Shown here one piece after another: positions 16,548 to 25,162 of a DNA stretch of 44,886 bases; position 1 is the stretch's first letter; every line of letters begins with the position of its first letter. Made by a program: the position numbers and the translations under genes. Under the pieces are notes generated by a model. The model searched no databases. It was not told the origin of the DNA and worked only from the letters and a program-made list of their open reading frames with translations. The stretch is from NCBI GenBank assembly GCA_020627965.1, contig JAHDFX010000001.1:61895-106780 (forward strand), written 5' to 3'. The DNA comes from Saprospiraceae bacterium. Its GTDB lineage: Bacteria; Bacteroidota; Bacteroidia; Chitinophagales; Saprospiraceae.

Positions 16548-18344
16548 ATGAAGAAACTGATCAACAGCCTAACTTTATTTCTCCTTTGTGGCCTGGCAGG
16601 AATCTATATGGTTTCATGTACTTCCGATAGCAAGCCGGGAGGGGAAGGAGCAACCGATGCCACAACTGGTGTTGCTTATGAAAACAAACTGACGGATTAC
16701 CTGACAGGAAACCCTCAGCAGCTCAATCCTTACAACAGAACGGATGCTGCGAGTGCCATGATTATTCAGTATTTATTCCAGCCACTGGTAAATACGGACC
16801 ACTTTACTTATGAACTTGTTCCACAATTGGTTAAAGAATTGGCAGAACCAAAAGTTCTGGACAATGGGAAAACCGAAATGACTTTTGAAATCAAAGATGG
16901 TGCACAATGGGACAATGGTACACCGATTACAGGCGAAGATGTTGCCTTTTCATTGAAAATACTCAAGTTGCCTAAGACCGACAATAATCACCTAAAGCCT
17001 TATTTGGAATATATAGAGGATGTACGGATCGATAAAGGGAATCCAAAGAAATTCACATTGATCTGTAAAGAGCCTTATATGCTGATGCAAAGTACACTTC
17101 AAAACCTGTTTATTCTGCCAGGTTATGTGTATGATGAAAAAGGTATTTTGAAAAACTATACAGTAAAGCAAATTGCAGATGGAGGCCCTAAAATCGAAAA
17201 AGATGCTAAGCTTGTAGAGGCAGCTGAAAACTTTAATAACCCTAAATTTCAGAATCAAATCGTTGTAGGTTCTGGCCCATATAACTTTGTAAACTGGTTA
17301 CCTAATCAGCGTATTAATCTGGAGCGCAAGAAAAACTGGTGGGGAGATAAATATAAAGGAACTACGCACTGGTTTGATGCAAGCCCTGAAAAATTCACTT
17401 ATGAGATCATTACAGACCCCACAACGGCTGTCGTTGCCCTGAAAGGTGAAAAAATTGACGCTATTTATCGTGTAGAGCCTAGGGCATTTGTTGAAGAGTT
17501 GAAAAAATCAGCCACATTTAAATCCAAATTCAATACCTATACTCCTACACAGTTTTTGTATTCATACATTGGTATGAATATGAAAAATCCAAAGTTTGAT
17601 GATGTGAAAGTCCGTAGAGCCATGCGTTATATCATGAATAACGAAGTGTATGACAAACAGGTCTTCTATGGTATGGCTCAGCCCGTTACGACTTTCTTGC
17701 ACCCAAGTAAGAAAAAGTTCATCAATCAGGACTTGAAAGTGATTAAACAAGACTTGAAAAAAGCAGCAGATCTGATGGCAGAAGCTGGTTGGAAAGATAC
17801 AAATGGCAATGGTATTCTGGATAAAGAAATTGATGGTGAATTGGTAGAGTTTGAAGTAGATTTTGTATATCCAAATATTGCAAAAACAAGCGAAAAAGGC
17901 GTGTTAATGTTCCAGGAAGCAGCTAAGAAAGTTAATCTTAAAGTCAATGCTGTTCCTTTAGAATTTACTGTTATGCTTGAAAAAACAAAAGCTCACAATT
18001 TTGATATGTATTACGGTATTTGGAGTACGCCACCAACAGAAAGTGATCCTAAGCAGATATGGCATACCGATTCATATAGTGGAGGTAGTAATTATGTTGG
18101 TTTTGGAAACGAAAAAAGTGATAAACTGATAGAAGATCTTCGTAAAGAATTAGATGAAGATAAACGTGCAGAAATATATAAAGCACTACAAGCTATGATT
18201 GATGAGGAGGCACCATATGTGTTTATGTCTGCTACTCAAAATCGTGTGGCGGTGCATAAGAAATTTGGTAAAATACAGGACACTGGTGTGAATCCTGGTT
18301 ATTTTGCGCCTGGCTTGCAAGTACTGAATGTAGCGAAAGATTAG
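16548..18344 (+). CDS. Oligopeptide-type ABC transporter solute-binding lipoprotein
   Basis: The 598-residue protein is a family 5 extracellular solute-binding protein (DppA/OppA type), which captures peptides or related molecules for an ABC importer. It has a lipoprotein signal ending YMVSCTS with Cys24 as the lipid site, then a Gly-rich linker. Family features are clear: LNPYNRTDAASAMIIQYLFQPLV, MTFEIKDGAQWDNGTPITGEDVAFSLK, VGSGPYNFVNW, VRRAMRYIMNNEVYDKQVFYG and a C-terminal lobe including MYYGIWSTPPTESDP. No permease or ATPase genes are adjacent, so it is an orphan binding protein here. A strong terminator follows 28 bp after the stop. Confidence 0.88.
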   Translation: MKKLINSLTLFLLCGLAGIYMVSCTSDSKPGGEGATDATTGVAYENKLTDYLTGNPQQLNPYNRTDAASAMIIQYLFQPLVNTDHFTYELVPQLVKELAEPKVLDNGKTEMTFEIKDGAQWDNGTPITGEDVAFSLKILKLPKTDNNHLKPYLEYIEDVRIDKGNPKKFTLICKEPYMLMQSTLQNLFILPGYVYDEKGILKNYTVKQIADGGPKIEKDAKLVEAAENFNNPKFQNQIVVGSGPYNFVNWLPNQRINLERKKNWWGDKYKGTTHWFDASPEKFTYEIITDPTTAVVALKGEKIDAIYRVEPRAFVEELKKSATFKSKFNTYTPTQFLYSYIGMNMKNPKFDDVKVRRAMRYIMNNEVYDKQVFYGMAQPVTTFLHPSKKKFINQDLKVIKQDLKKAADLMAEAGWKDTNGNGILDKEIDGELVEFEVDFVYPNIAKTSEKGVLMFQEAAKKVNLKVNAVPLEFTVMLEKTKAHNFDMYYGIWSTPPTESDPKQIWHTDSYSGGSNYVGFGNEKSDKLIEDLRKELDEDKRAEIYKALQAMIDEEAPYVFMSATQNRVAVHKKFGKIQDTGVNPGYFAPGLQVLNVAKD

Positions 18345-18372
18345 AATAGGCAATATTTCAGGACATAATTTT

Positions 18373-18409
18373 AAAAAGTCCCGAATCTGAAAAGGTTCGG
18401 GACTTTTTT
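18373..18409 (+). terminator. Intrinsic terminator after the solute-binding protein gene
   Basis: AAAAAGTCCCGAA pairs perfectly with TTCGGGACTTTTT around a loop of about 10 bases and ends in Ts. Confidence 0.9.
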
Positions 18410-18485
18410 GTAAGATCAATCCAAAGTCTTGTCTTATAGCAACTTTGAATATTTATTCGTAATTTGTTCTCCAAACAATAACACT

Positions 18486-19112
18486 GTGGAGAAATACTAT
18501 AAAAAATCAGAAACCAGAAGACACTTACCTTACAATAAATCTAATCGGAGGAGAGAACAGCCCCCGCATCAGGAATCACGTCGATTGGAAAAAAGGGTTC
18601 CCTATGTCCCTGCCATTGATTTTAATATTGAATTGCCTAAGGTGGATTGGGAAATACCTACACTACCTGACAATGAAATTCTTATAGACCAACCTGTAGC
18701 AGTAGAGACCAAAGAACCTGCAATAGAGGATGCTCCAAAAAGAAAAGATAGGGCGGTCAAACCAGTTACACCAAAAACCCAACCAACACAACAGAAAAAA
18801 ACACCAACACCTCGCCCGTTTGGTAAAAAAACAGAGCCTGTTCCACAAACCAACCAAGCCCCAAAACCAAGACAACTTAAGTCTAGACCTGTCCAGAAGC
18901 CCCAGCAATCAAAAAGACGAACAAACTCCCCATCCCAGCAGCGCCCTTCGCAGAGACAAAAAAAGGCAAGTGGCATGAACCCAGGAGTAATTATAGGAGG
19001 GATTATGCTTGCGGTTGTAATATTATCATTGGTTCCGGGAGAGTTTAGAATTTTTGCAATCTTTGTTCTTTTCTTTTTTGGTAGCCGAATCTGGCAATCA
19101 CTTAACAGCTAA
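18486..19112 (+). CDS. Pro/Gln/Lys-rich membrane-anchored hypothetical protein
   Basis: The likely start is GTG at 18486 (208 residues); the frame stays open to a TTG at 18429 but the extra part lies close to the terminator. Residues 1-45 are strongly basic, about 46-85 hold acidic stretches (IDFNIELPKVDWEIP), about 90-170 form a low-complexity linker rich in P, Q, K and T, and two hydrophobic segments end the protein (PGVIIGGIMLAVVILSLVPG and RIFAIFVLFFFGSRIW). I know no family. It lies 8 bp upstream of the FIST gene and is probably cotranscribed with it, so a role at the membrane beside the sensor module is a guess from context. Confidence 0.6.
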   Translation: MEKYYKKSETRRHLPYNKSNRRREQPPHQESRRLEKRVPYVPAIDFNIELPKVDWEIPTLPDNEILIDQPVAVETKEPAIEDAPKRKDRAVKPVTPKTQPTQQKKTPTPRPFGKKTEPVPQTNQAPKPRQLKSRPVQKPQQSKRRTNSPSQQRPSQRQKKASGMNPGVIIGGIMLAVVILSLVPGEFRIFAIFVLFFFGSRIWQSLNS

Positions 19113-19120
19113 AAAATATA

Positions 19121-20218
19121 ATGTTAATCCAAACTCTGAATGTTGCTAAAATTGTTGATCAAATAAAAAAACTTATACCCGGAAACGAAAAAGGTGTCAT
19201 GTTATTAGTCGGAGAAGACAGTGAAGTAAATATACATGACTTGATCAATCAGCTCAATACCGATAATATTAATTTCTTTGGTGGTATATTTCCTCAGATA
19301 ATATACGATAATGAAGCTTATGCCAACCATATTCTGGCTATTCCCGTCCCTTTATCCGGAAAACCACAGCTTATCACAGGGCTGGGAACGGGAGATATTG
19401 TTGTTCCTCCTCCCGAACAGCCAGATGAAGATGAATTTTACATTACTTTTGTAGACGGGCTTTCTTCGCAGATCGCTAAATATCTTGTGACACTATATAA
19501 CGTAATTGGTAATGGTTGTTATGTCATTGGTGGAGGTGCAGGCTCTGTATCTTTTCAGCGAAAGCTCTGTATCTTTACTGCTGATGGCTTATTTCGGGAT
19601 GCTGCCGTATTAGCTTGTGTTAAAAGTCGGTGCAATTTTGGTTGTGGGCATGGTTGGTCAGACTTACGGGGGCCTTTCGTTGCTACAAAAACTAATGCAA
19701 ACATAATTGAAGAGCTTAACTGGCAAAAGGCTATTGATGTATACGGTGCAGAAGTAGAAATGGATGCTATGGAAAAAGTGTCAAAGGAAAATTTTTCAAA
19801 ATTGTCACAGTCTTACCCTTTTGGTATTCACAAAGATGACATGGAAAAAATTGTAAGAGACCCGGTCGGCATAACAGAAAATGGTGGCTTAGTATGTGTG
19901 GGAGAAGTGCCAGAAAACAGTGTCTTATTTCTTTTGAAAGGAGATAAAAATAAACTTATTAATGCAGCAGGGGAGGTAGCCGAAAATTCTGTCGATATAG
20001 GTGCAAAACCTGTTAAAGAAGTTTTTGTAATTGATTGTGTATCAAGGGCACTTTTTATGGCAGAAGACTATAAAAAAGAATTGGAACAGATAAAAAACAA
20101 GATCAATAATGAACAAATAATAACGAAGGGGGTTCTTTCTCTTGGAGAAATTGCTTCTTCAGGAGAAGGTTATCTTGAATTTTATAATAAAACAATAATT
20201 GTCGGAACGTTTTATTAA
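19121..20218 (+). CDS. FIST domain protein (FIST_N + FIST_C)
   Basis: FIST is a sensory module proposed to bind small ligands such as amino acids and is typically tied to signal transduction. The 365-residue protein shows the N-terminal half (GVMLLVGEDSEVN, NINFFGGIFPQIIYDNEAYANHILAIPV, FVDGLSS) and a core with GNGCYVIGGGAGSVSF, LFRDAAVLACVKSRCNFGCGHGWS, continuing to a FIST_C half with SYPFGIHKD, VRDPVGITENGGLVCVGEVPENSVLFLLKG and the terminal GVLSLGEIASSGEGYLEFYNKTIIVG. It has no signal peptide and should be cytoplasmic. It sits 58 bp upstream of a histidine kinase gene, a recurrent arrangement for stand-alone FIST proteins, so it probably feeds that kinase. Confidence 0.8.
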   Translation: MLIQTLNVAKIVDQIKKLIPGNEKGVMLLVGEDSEVNIHDLINQLNTDNINFFGGIFPQIIYDNEAYANHILAIPVPLSGKPQLITGLGTGDIVVPPPEQPDEDEFYITFVDGLSSQIAKYLVTLYNVIGNGCYVIGGGAGSVSFQRKLCIFTADGLFRDAAVLACVKSRCNFGCGHGWSDLRGPFVATKTNANIIEELNWQKAIDVYGAEVEMDAMEKVSKENFSKLSQSYPFGIHKDDMEKIVRDPVGITENGGLVCVGEVPENSVLFLLKGDKNKLINAAGEVAENSVDIGAKPVKEVFVIDCVSRALFMAEDYKKELEQIKNKINNEQIITKGVLSLGEIASSGEGYLEFYNKTIIVGTFY

Positions 20219-20276
20219 TGAAAGTCTATTTTCATTAATTCAGTCCTAGCACTTAAAATGTCAGAAATCAAGAATT

Positions 20277-21980
20277 ATGCTTACAAATGCCACAGACTTT
20301 AAGATAGTTCAAGATCTTTCTGTACTTTACGAATTGGCCCTGTCTATTGGAGTGTCTGGAGATGTGCGTGAAAATTGCGAAAGTTTCCTGAATGTTCTCA
20401 TGTCCAGAAAGAATCTATCTTTCGCAGGTTATTGGCTTTGTGAAGATATAGATAGAAAAACACCAGAACTTATCTATGCACTTCCTTTCAAAAACTTTAC
20501 ACCAGGCAATGTTACATTTAGCCCTGAGTTCAAAGCTTTTTTAAAAAAAGAAAGAACATCAATTGTTGCTAAAGGACACGATTTTCTCGAACATATTCAA
20601 CGATTAACCAACACTACAACAGGCGAATATTTAGTTTATAATACAGACAACTCTGGTGTACTGATCTTACATAGAAATTCAAGCCCTTTTTCACTATATG
20701 AAATGAAACAACTCCATAAAGTTGTCTCAAAATTTGGCTTATTCATCAAAAGTTTAATTGTTCAGCAACGTACATTAATGCGGGAGAACCTGCTCAAAGA
20801 ACAGGTGACTGCCCAATTGTACAAAAGCGAAAATAAATACCAAAAACTTTTTGATCATACTTTTGATGCTGTATTTAATTATGATTCAGAAACCAAACAA
20901 ATTAATCACTACAATCAGGCCTTCCGACAAATATTCAGACTAGGAGATCAGGAAGTGACTGAAATAGCCGATATCATGCCAGCCTATCAGCCTGGCGGAG
21001 AATCTTCTTGTGCTTATGTACGCACATACAGAGATAGCCTTGAACAAGGAGCGCAGGCAGCCAGGTTTAATTTCCTACACAAAAGAATAGACGGAGAAGT
21101 TTTTGAAAGTGAGACAACGATCATTACTGATGCCAAAGACGAAAAGCAACTCATTGTTATAGTAAAAGACCTGACCGAACTGAGAAAAAAGCAATACGAA
21201 TTGGCAAAAAGCCTGGAAACCCTAAATGCCAAAAATGAAGAATTACAACATTATATAGATTCAAATGAAGCCCTGGAAAACTTTGCTTACATGGCTTCGC
21301 ACGACCTACAAGCTCCCTTGCGTACAGTAATCAGTTTTACTCAAATGTTGAAGAGAAGCATTGAGCCTATGTCTGACCAACAAGAAGAGTATGTAGACTT
21401 TATTGTCAATGCTTCGCAAAATATGCAGCAATTGATACGAGACTTATTAGTTTATTCTAAAGTAGATGCTGACAAAAATACGGCTATCACGAAGCTCAAT
21501 GTAGAGAATATGGTCAAAACTATAATTAGTGAGCTTAAAGTAAATATAGAAGAAAAATCGGCAATACTAGAAGTCGCCGGGCTTCCGACAAACATTCAGG
21601 GAAACCCGACTCGCTTGCGCCAATTGTTCCAAAATCTTATTAGTAATGCCCTCAAATTTGTCAAATCTGATGTACAACCCAAAATAACAATCTCGGCAGA
21701 AGAACAGGAATCGCATTGGAAGTTTTATATCAACGACAATGGTATTGGTATAAAACCTGAATATCAGAGTAAAATATTTCAATTATTTCAGCGCCTGCAT
21801 ACAAAGGAAGAATACGAAGGAACTGGTATTGGTTTGGCAATGTGTCAGAAAATCGTTGAACAACACGAAGGAAATATCGGTATTGAGTCAGAATTTGGAA
21901 AAGGAAGTACTTTTTATTTCACCATTCAAAAGGATTTACAGAACTTTGCAGGCAACACCACTGATAAAACTACGTTATAG
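20277..21980 (+). CDS. GAF-PAS sensor histidine kinase, soluble
   Basis: This 567-residue cytoplasmic kinase has a GAF-like domain (about 10-165), a PAS domain (about 190-305; YQKLFDHTFDAVFNYD, FNFLHKRIDGEVFESETTII), a short coiled coil (about 305-335), a HisKA domain with phospho-acceptor His342 in YMASHDLQAPLRTV, and a HATPase_c domain with the N box LFQNLISNALKFVKS, G1 DNGIGI and G2 GTGIGLAM. No membrane helix or receiver domain is present, and no response regulator is adjacent, so its output partner lies elsewhere. It follows the FIST gene, which is its likely input. The ATG at 20258 is in a different frame and is not the start. Confidence 0.9.
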   Translation: MLTNATDFKIVQDLSVLYELALSIGVSGDVRENCESFLNVLMSRKNLSFAGYWLCEDIDRKTPELIYALPFKNFTPGNVTFSPEFKAFLKKERTSIVAKGHDFLEHIQRLTNTTTGEYLVYNTDNSGVLILHRNSSPFSLYEMKQLHKVVSKFGLFIKSLIVQQRTLMRENLLKEQVTAQLYKSENKYQKLFDHTFDAVFNYDSETKQINHYNQAFRQIFRLGDQEVTEIADIMPAYQPGGESSCAYVRTYRDSLEQGAQAARFNFLHKRIDGEVFESETTIITDAKDEKQLIVIVKDLTELRKKQYELAKSLETLNAKNEELQHYIDSNEALENFAYMASHDLQAPLRTVISFTQMLKRSIEPMSDQQEEYVDFIVNASQNMQQLIRDLLVYSKVDADKNTAITKLNVENMVKTIISELKVNIEEKSAILEVAGLPTNIQGNPTRLRQLFQNLISNALKFVKSDVQPKITISAEEQESHWKFYINDNGIGIKPEYQSKIFQLFQRLHTKEEYEGTGIGLAMCQKIVEQHEGNIGIESEFGKGSTFYFTIQKDLQNFAGNTTDKTTL

Positions 21981-22083
21981 TGAAGCGCATTAGTTATTTG
22001 AGGTAAAGTCTATGTAACAGGCATTAAATTTGCCACTCAAATCTCAAATCTATCAGAATTACAGCTTAAAATCAAAATTTGCC

Positions 22084-22977
22084 ATGCAAAAAATAATACT
22101 TACAATTTGTCTGATCTTTCTGGCACTGGCTAGTCAGGCACAAGAATTTACAGCCAATGTAACCATCAATGTCCCCAAACTACAAACAGCAGACCCAAAA
22201 ATATTTAGTACGCTGGAGGTAGCCCTGGAAGAATTTATGAATACAACCAAGTGGACAGACCAGCTCTACGAAGTAGAAGAAAGAATAGAAGTCAGTCTAC
22301 AAATCAATATTCAGGAAGAACTTTCTGCTACTAGTTTTAAAGGAGAAATGTTTATTCAGGCGGTGCGCCCTATTTATGGAAGTCGTAAGAGTACAGCCCT
22401 GCTAGAACATGCCGATAATAATTTTGAATTTAGCTACACAGAATTTCAGCCTTTAGAGTTTTCTCAAAATGCTTTTAATTCTAATCTGACTTCATTTCTG
22501 GGCTTTTATGCTTATATGATACTCGGATTAGACTATGATTCTTTTGAACTGGAAGGCGGAACTTCTTATTTTCAACAAGCACAGGATATTCTCAATTCTG
22601 TTCCGGCGAATACTTTCTCCGGCTGGAGTTCTCTTGATGGTCAGCGTAATCGCTACTGGATGATAGAAAGCGTACTAAGCCCGAGAGCAGGTGATATGCG
22701 TACGGCTATGTATGATTATCACAGGCTTGGACTGGATTTGATGCAGGAAGACCCTGAGGTGGCTCGCCAAAATATGACTGGTGCGCTTCAAAAACTAAAA
22801 TCTTTCGGACAAGCATACCCCAATGCCATGTCTATTCAGATGTTTGTCAATGCCAAACGTGATGAAATTGTAGAGATTTATAAAGGGGCGCCCACCAACG
22901 AAAAACGCTCCATACACAGTATTATGGTTAGATTAGATCCAGCCAATGCCTCGATTTATACCCCTATAAGAAGGTAG
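22084..22977 (+). CDS. DUF4835-family periplasmic protein (PorD-like)
   Basis: The 297-residue protein has a signal peptide (MQKIILTICLIFLALASQAQ), which sets the start at ATG 22084 rather than the upstream in-frame TTG at 22030. The mature part opens EFTANVTINVPKLQTADPKIFSTLEVALEEFMN and carries RNRYWMIESVLSPRAGDMRTAMYDYHRLGLDLM, both close to the DUF4835 pattern. Members of this family are found across Bacteroidota; I recall the name PorD being applied to them in connection with type IX secretion, but I cannot verify that here. It stands alone, with a repeat hairpin downstream. Confidence 0.75.
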   Translation: MQKIILTICLIFLALASQAQEFTANVTINVPKLQTADPKIFSTLEVALEEFMNTTKWTDQLYEVEERIEVSLQINIQEELSATSFKGEMFIQAVRPIYGSRKSTALLEHADNNFEFSYTEFQPLEFSQNAFNSNLTSFLGFYAYMILGLDYDSFELEGGTSYFQQAQDILNSVPANTFSGWSSLDGQRNRYWMIESVLSPRAGDMRTAMYDYHRLGLDLMQEDPEVARQNMTGALQKLKSFGQAYPNAMSIQMFVNAKRDEIVEIYKGAPTNEKRSIHSIMVRLDPANASIYTPIRR

Positions 22978-22983
22978 TAAAAT

Positions 22984-23054
22984 GTATGGAGGTGCGGATG
23001 TGTTAAAGTATTGATGTAAAAAATAGTACTTCAACACACCAACTCCTCAATACT
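22984..23054. repeat. Imperfect inverted repeat with degenerate GTGTTGAAGTATTGAGG units
   Basis: The left arm at 22984-23012 (GTATGGAGGTGCGGATGTG...) pairs over 29 positions with the right arm at 23025-23053, with about seven mismatches, several of them G-T pairs. It fills most of the gap between the DUF4835 and DUF368 genes and ends 17 bp before the latter's start. It is a different sequence family from the 8-bp arrays but has the same hairpin build. Confidence 0.6.
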
Positions 23055-23070
23055 TCAAGATAAACCAAAG

Positions 23071-24057
23071 ATGAAAAACCACTTACCCAACATCCTCAAG
23101 GGGGCAGCCATGGGGATTGCTGAAGTAATACCTGGCGTATCAGGAGGTACGATAGCCTTTATCACAGGAATATACGAACGACTGCTTGATGCCATAAAAT
23201 CCTTTAGTCCTTCCCTGATCGGAACATTCAAAAAAGAAGGAATAAAAGGCTTTTGGTCGGCAATCGATGGAACTTTTTTAGTAACATTGCTTACCGGCAT
23301 GGTCGGAGGAATTGTAGTCGGTGCCTTTGGTGTGTCTTATCTACTGGAAACTTATCCGCCACTGATCTGGGCTTTCTTCTTTGGGCTAATTATTGCCTCA
23401 GCGATCTATATTGGAAAACAGATCGAACGCTGGACAATCCGTGAAATTTTATTACTAATTGTCGGAGCTGTAGTGGCTTACATGATCACCACTATTGCTC
23501 CTGTTGAATGGTCACGCTCTTTGCCTGTGGTCTTTATAGCCGGGGCTATTGCGATTTCTGCATTGATTCTGCCAGGTATTTCAGGGAGTTTTATGTTATT
23601 GCTGATGGGAATGTACTATTTCATCGTCACGCAAACGTTCAAGGAAGGTTTATTGGAAAATCGTGATCCCGAAGCTTTCCTAATAATAGCCGTTTTTGGA
23701 CTGGGCTGTCTGACTGGATTATTGACGGTAGCTCGTTTGCTTTCCTGGACATTTAAAAGTTATAAATTTCCTACATTGGCTTTGCTGACGGGCTTTATGC
23801 TGGGTTCATTGAATAAAATATGGCCCTGGCGTACACCTACTGAGGCTATGAATGAAGCCGGTGCTATCGTTACTGACACAGCCGCTATATTAGCCGATAA
23901 GGAAATGAAAATTCTCAGAGAGGCTAAGGAATTACCCTGGGAATATAGTACGAGTACAGGAGAACCAGCTTATCTTATTGGTGCTGTCGCAATGCTGGTG
24001 ATTGGCTTTGTATCGGTCTTTGCAATGGAAAAATTGGGAGGCGATCAGAAGCATTAA
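23071..24057 (+). CDS. DUF368 membrane protein, undecaprenyl-phosphate translocase family (PopT-like)
   Basis: The 328-residue polytopic protein has about eight membrane helices and the DUF368 landmarks: LKGAAMGIAEVIPGVSGGTIAFITGIYERLLDAI near the start and the internal repeat of that motif, ISALILPGISGSFMLLLMGMYYFI, in the middle. Members of this family recycle undecaprenyl phosphate back across the membrane in some bacteria (PopT). That function is known for Gram-positive and some Gram-negative members and is inferred here. The C-terminal part carries an inserted soluble loop (about 255-295) before the last helix. It overlaps the convergent gene downstream by 4 bp. Confidence 0.85.
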   Translation: MKNHLPNILKGAAMGIAEVIPGVSGGTIAFITGIYERLLDAIKSFSPSLIGTFKKEGIKGFWSAIDGTFLVTLLTGMVGGIVVGAFGVSYLLETYPPLIWAFFFGLIIASAIYIGKQIERWTIREILLLIVGAVVAYMITTIAPVEWSRSLPVVFIAGAIAISALILPGISGSFMLLLMGMYYFIVTQTFKEGLLENRDPEAFLIIAVFGLGCLTGLLTVARLLSWTFKSYKFPTLALLTGFMLGSLNKIWPWRTPTEAMNEAGAIVTDTAAILADKEMKILREAKELPWEYSTSTGEPAYLIGAVAMLVIGFVSVFAMEKLGGDQKH

Positions 24058-24854
24058 CCCAAGATCATACGATAGTTAAACGCAAATAATAAAATACCTG
24101 CCGTAATCACTATCAATATCATGGTATCACGATTAACCTTATAGGCTTGCCTGACTTCGGGGCGGTTCAGCAGCCATAACAAGGCGCCATATAGCCCTAT
24201 CAGCAACATGACGACTAATAAGACTAGGTATAGATAAAGTTCTTCTTCTTTTCCTTCAAACAGACTTTCGGTATTCTTCACAACATTGATTATCGACCGA
24301 AAGAAATAATAGGTAATATAAAGGCATAGGAGTATCCAGGCATTCTTGAATCGTTTCCAGAAAAAGTATAGTAATACAATTTTTAAGGTCATGATGATTA
24401 GCTGTTGAGCCTCCGCAATAATTATAACGATAACATGCACCTTAAAGCTGATATAATTATATGCTATATAAGCCATCTTGACAATACCAAGCAGTAGTAT
24501 GATACACATACCACCTAGTATCCTATTTATATAACGATTGAGGCGTCTGTTTTCTTCTACTTCCTCGGTTTGCCAACCATCCAATATACTGTCATCCAAT
24601 ACTGGTTTTTGATCAAGGTTACTTTCAAATTTTTGTTTAATTGAATTTGCCTTAGCTGACCAGTCTATCTTCTTAGCTTCTTTTTTTTCTAAAATAAGAT
24701 TTGCCTGCTCAATATCTTCTTCATTAAGCGCCCGCTTATCCCATTCTACCTGGGCGGCTTCAATGGCTTCAGGTTTATAGTCCTCAGGATTTTGCAGAAT
24801 ATTCAATAAGGCTGAATCGGAGATAGATTGGTATCTTTTGGCAAATTCATTCAT
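24054..24854 (-). CDS. Membrane protein of unknown function with a soluble N-terminal helix motif
   Basis: The 266-residue protein begins with YQSISDSALLNILQNPEDYKPEAIEAAQVEWDKRAL, a short helical motif seen at the N-terminus of various Bacteroidota membrane proteins (nPedYkPeAieAA..E..kR). A charged segment to about residue 105 follows, then five or six hydrophobic helices between about 110 and 262 (GGMCIILLLGIVKMAYIA, LYLYLVLLVVMLLIGLYGALLWLL, TMILIVITAGILLFAF). I recognise no functional family. It ends in a 4-bp convergent overlap with the DUF368 gene. Confidence 0.65.
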   Translation of the reverse strand: MNEFAKRYQSISDSALLNILQNPEDYKPEAIEAAQVEWDKRALNEEDIEQANLILEKKEAKKIDWSAKANSIKQKFESNLDQKPVLDDSILDGWQTEEVEENRRLNRYINRILGGMCIILLLGIVKMAYIAYNYISFKVHVIVIIIAEAQQLIIMTLKIVLLYFFWKRFKNAWILLCLYITYYFFRSIINVVKNTESLFEGKEEELYLYLVLLVVMLLIGLYGALLWLLNRPEVRQAYKVNRDTMILIVITAGILLFAFNYRMILG

Positions 24855-24873
24855 AGTGTTTGTGTGTGTTATT

Positions 24874-25137
24874 CACCATAGATCAACACAAACATAAGTC
24901 ATCCCGAATTTTGGTCAAATAGAAATTATAAAAGGTCGATGGTCGACAGTCCATGGTCGATAGCTGTTATTTAGCCTCAAAGTCGTTCAATTTTTCATTT
25001 TGCGTTGCAACATGCATGTATAATCTGGCAAACTGAGTCGCTTTTTTATAACAACTATGGACTATCGACCATCGACTATGGACGCTTTTGAGCACTTTTA
25101 AAATTCGGGATGACTCATGTCTGTGCTATCTGTGGTG
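24874..25137. repeat. 264-bp nested imperfect inverted repeat (MITE-like)
   Basis: Three nested arm pairs are visible: CACCATAGAT...ACAAACAT (24874-24895) with the complement ending at 25137; AAGTCATCCCGAATTTT (24896-24912) with AAAATTCGGGATGACT (about 25100-25116); and a 40-bp arm of GTCGATGGTCGACAGTCC type (about 24931-24971) with its complement at about 25045-25085. The centre (about 24972-25044) is not paired. The element covers almost the whole gap between two minus-strand genes. The inner arm shares its word with 711-784; the outer arm resembles 44502-44522. Confidence 0.75.
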
Positions 25138-25162
25138 TTTTTATTTTAAACTCTATTCAGGT

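Noticed and set aside
18602-18976. Minus-strand ORF of 124 codons
   Set aside because: It lies antisense to the Pro/Gln/Lys-rich linker of the plus-strand gene; its Gly/Cys/Phe/Trp-rich product is what the complement of such a low-complexity stretch gives.
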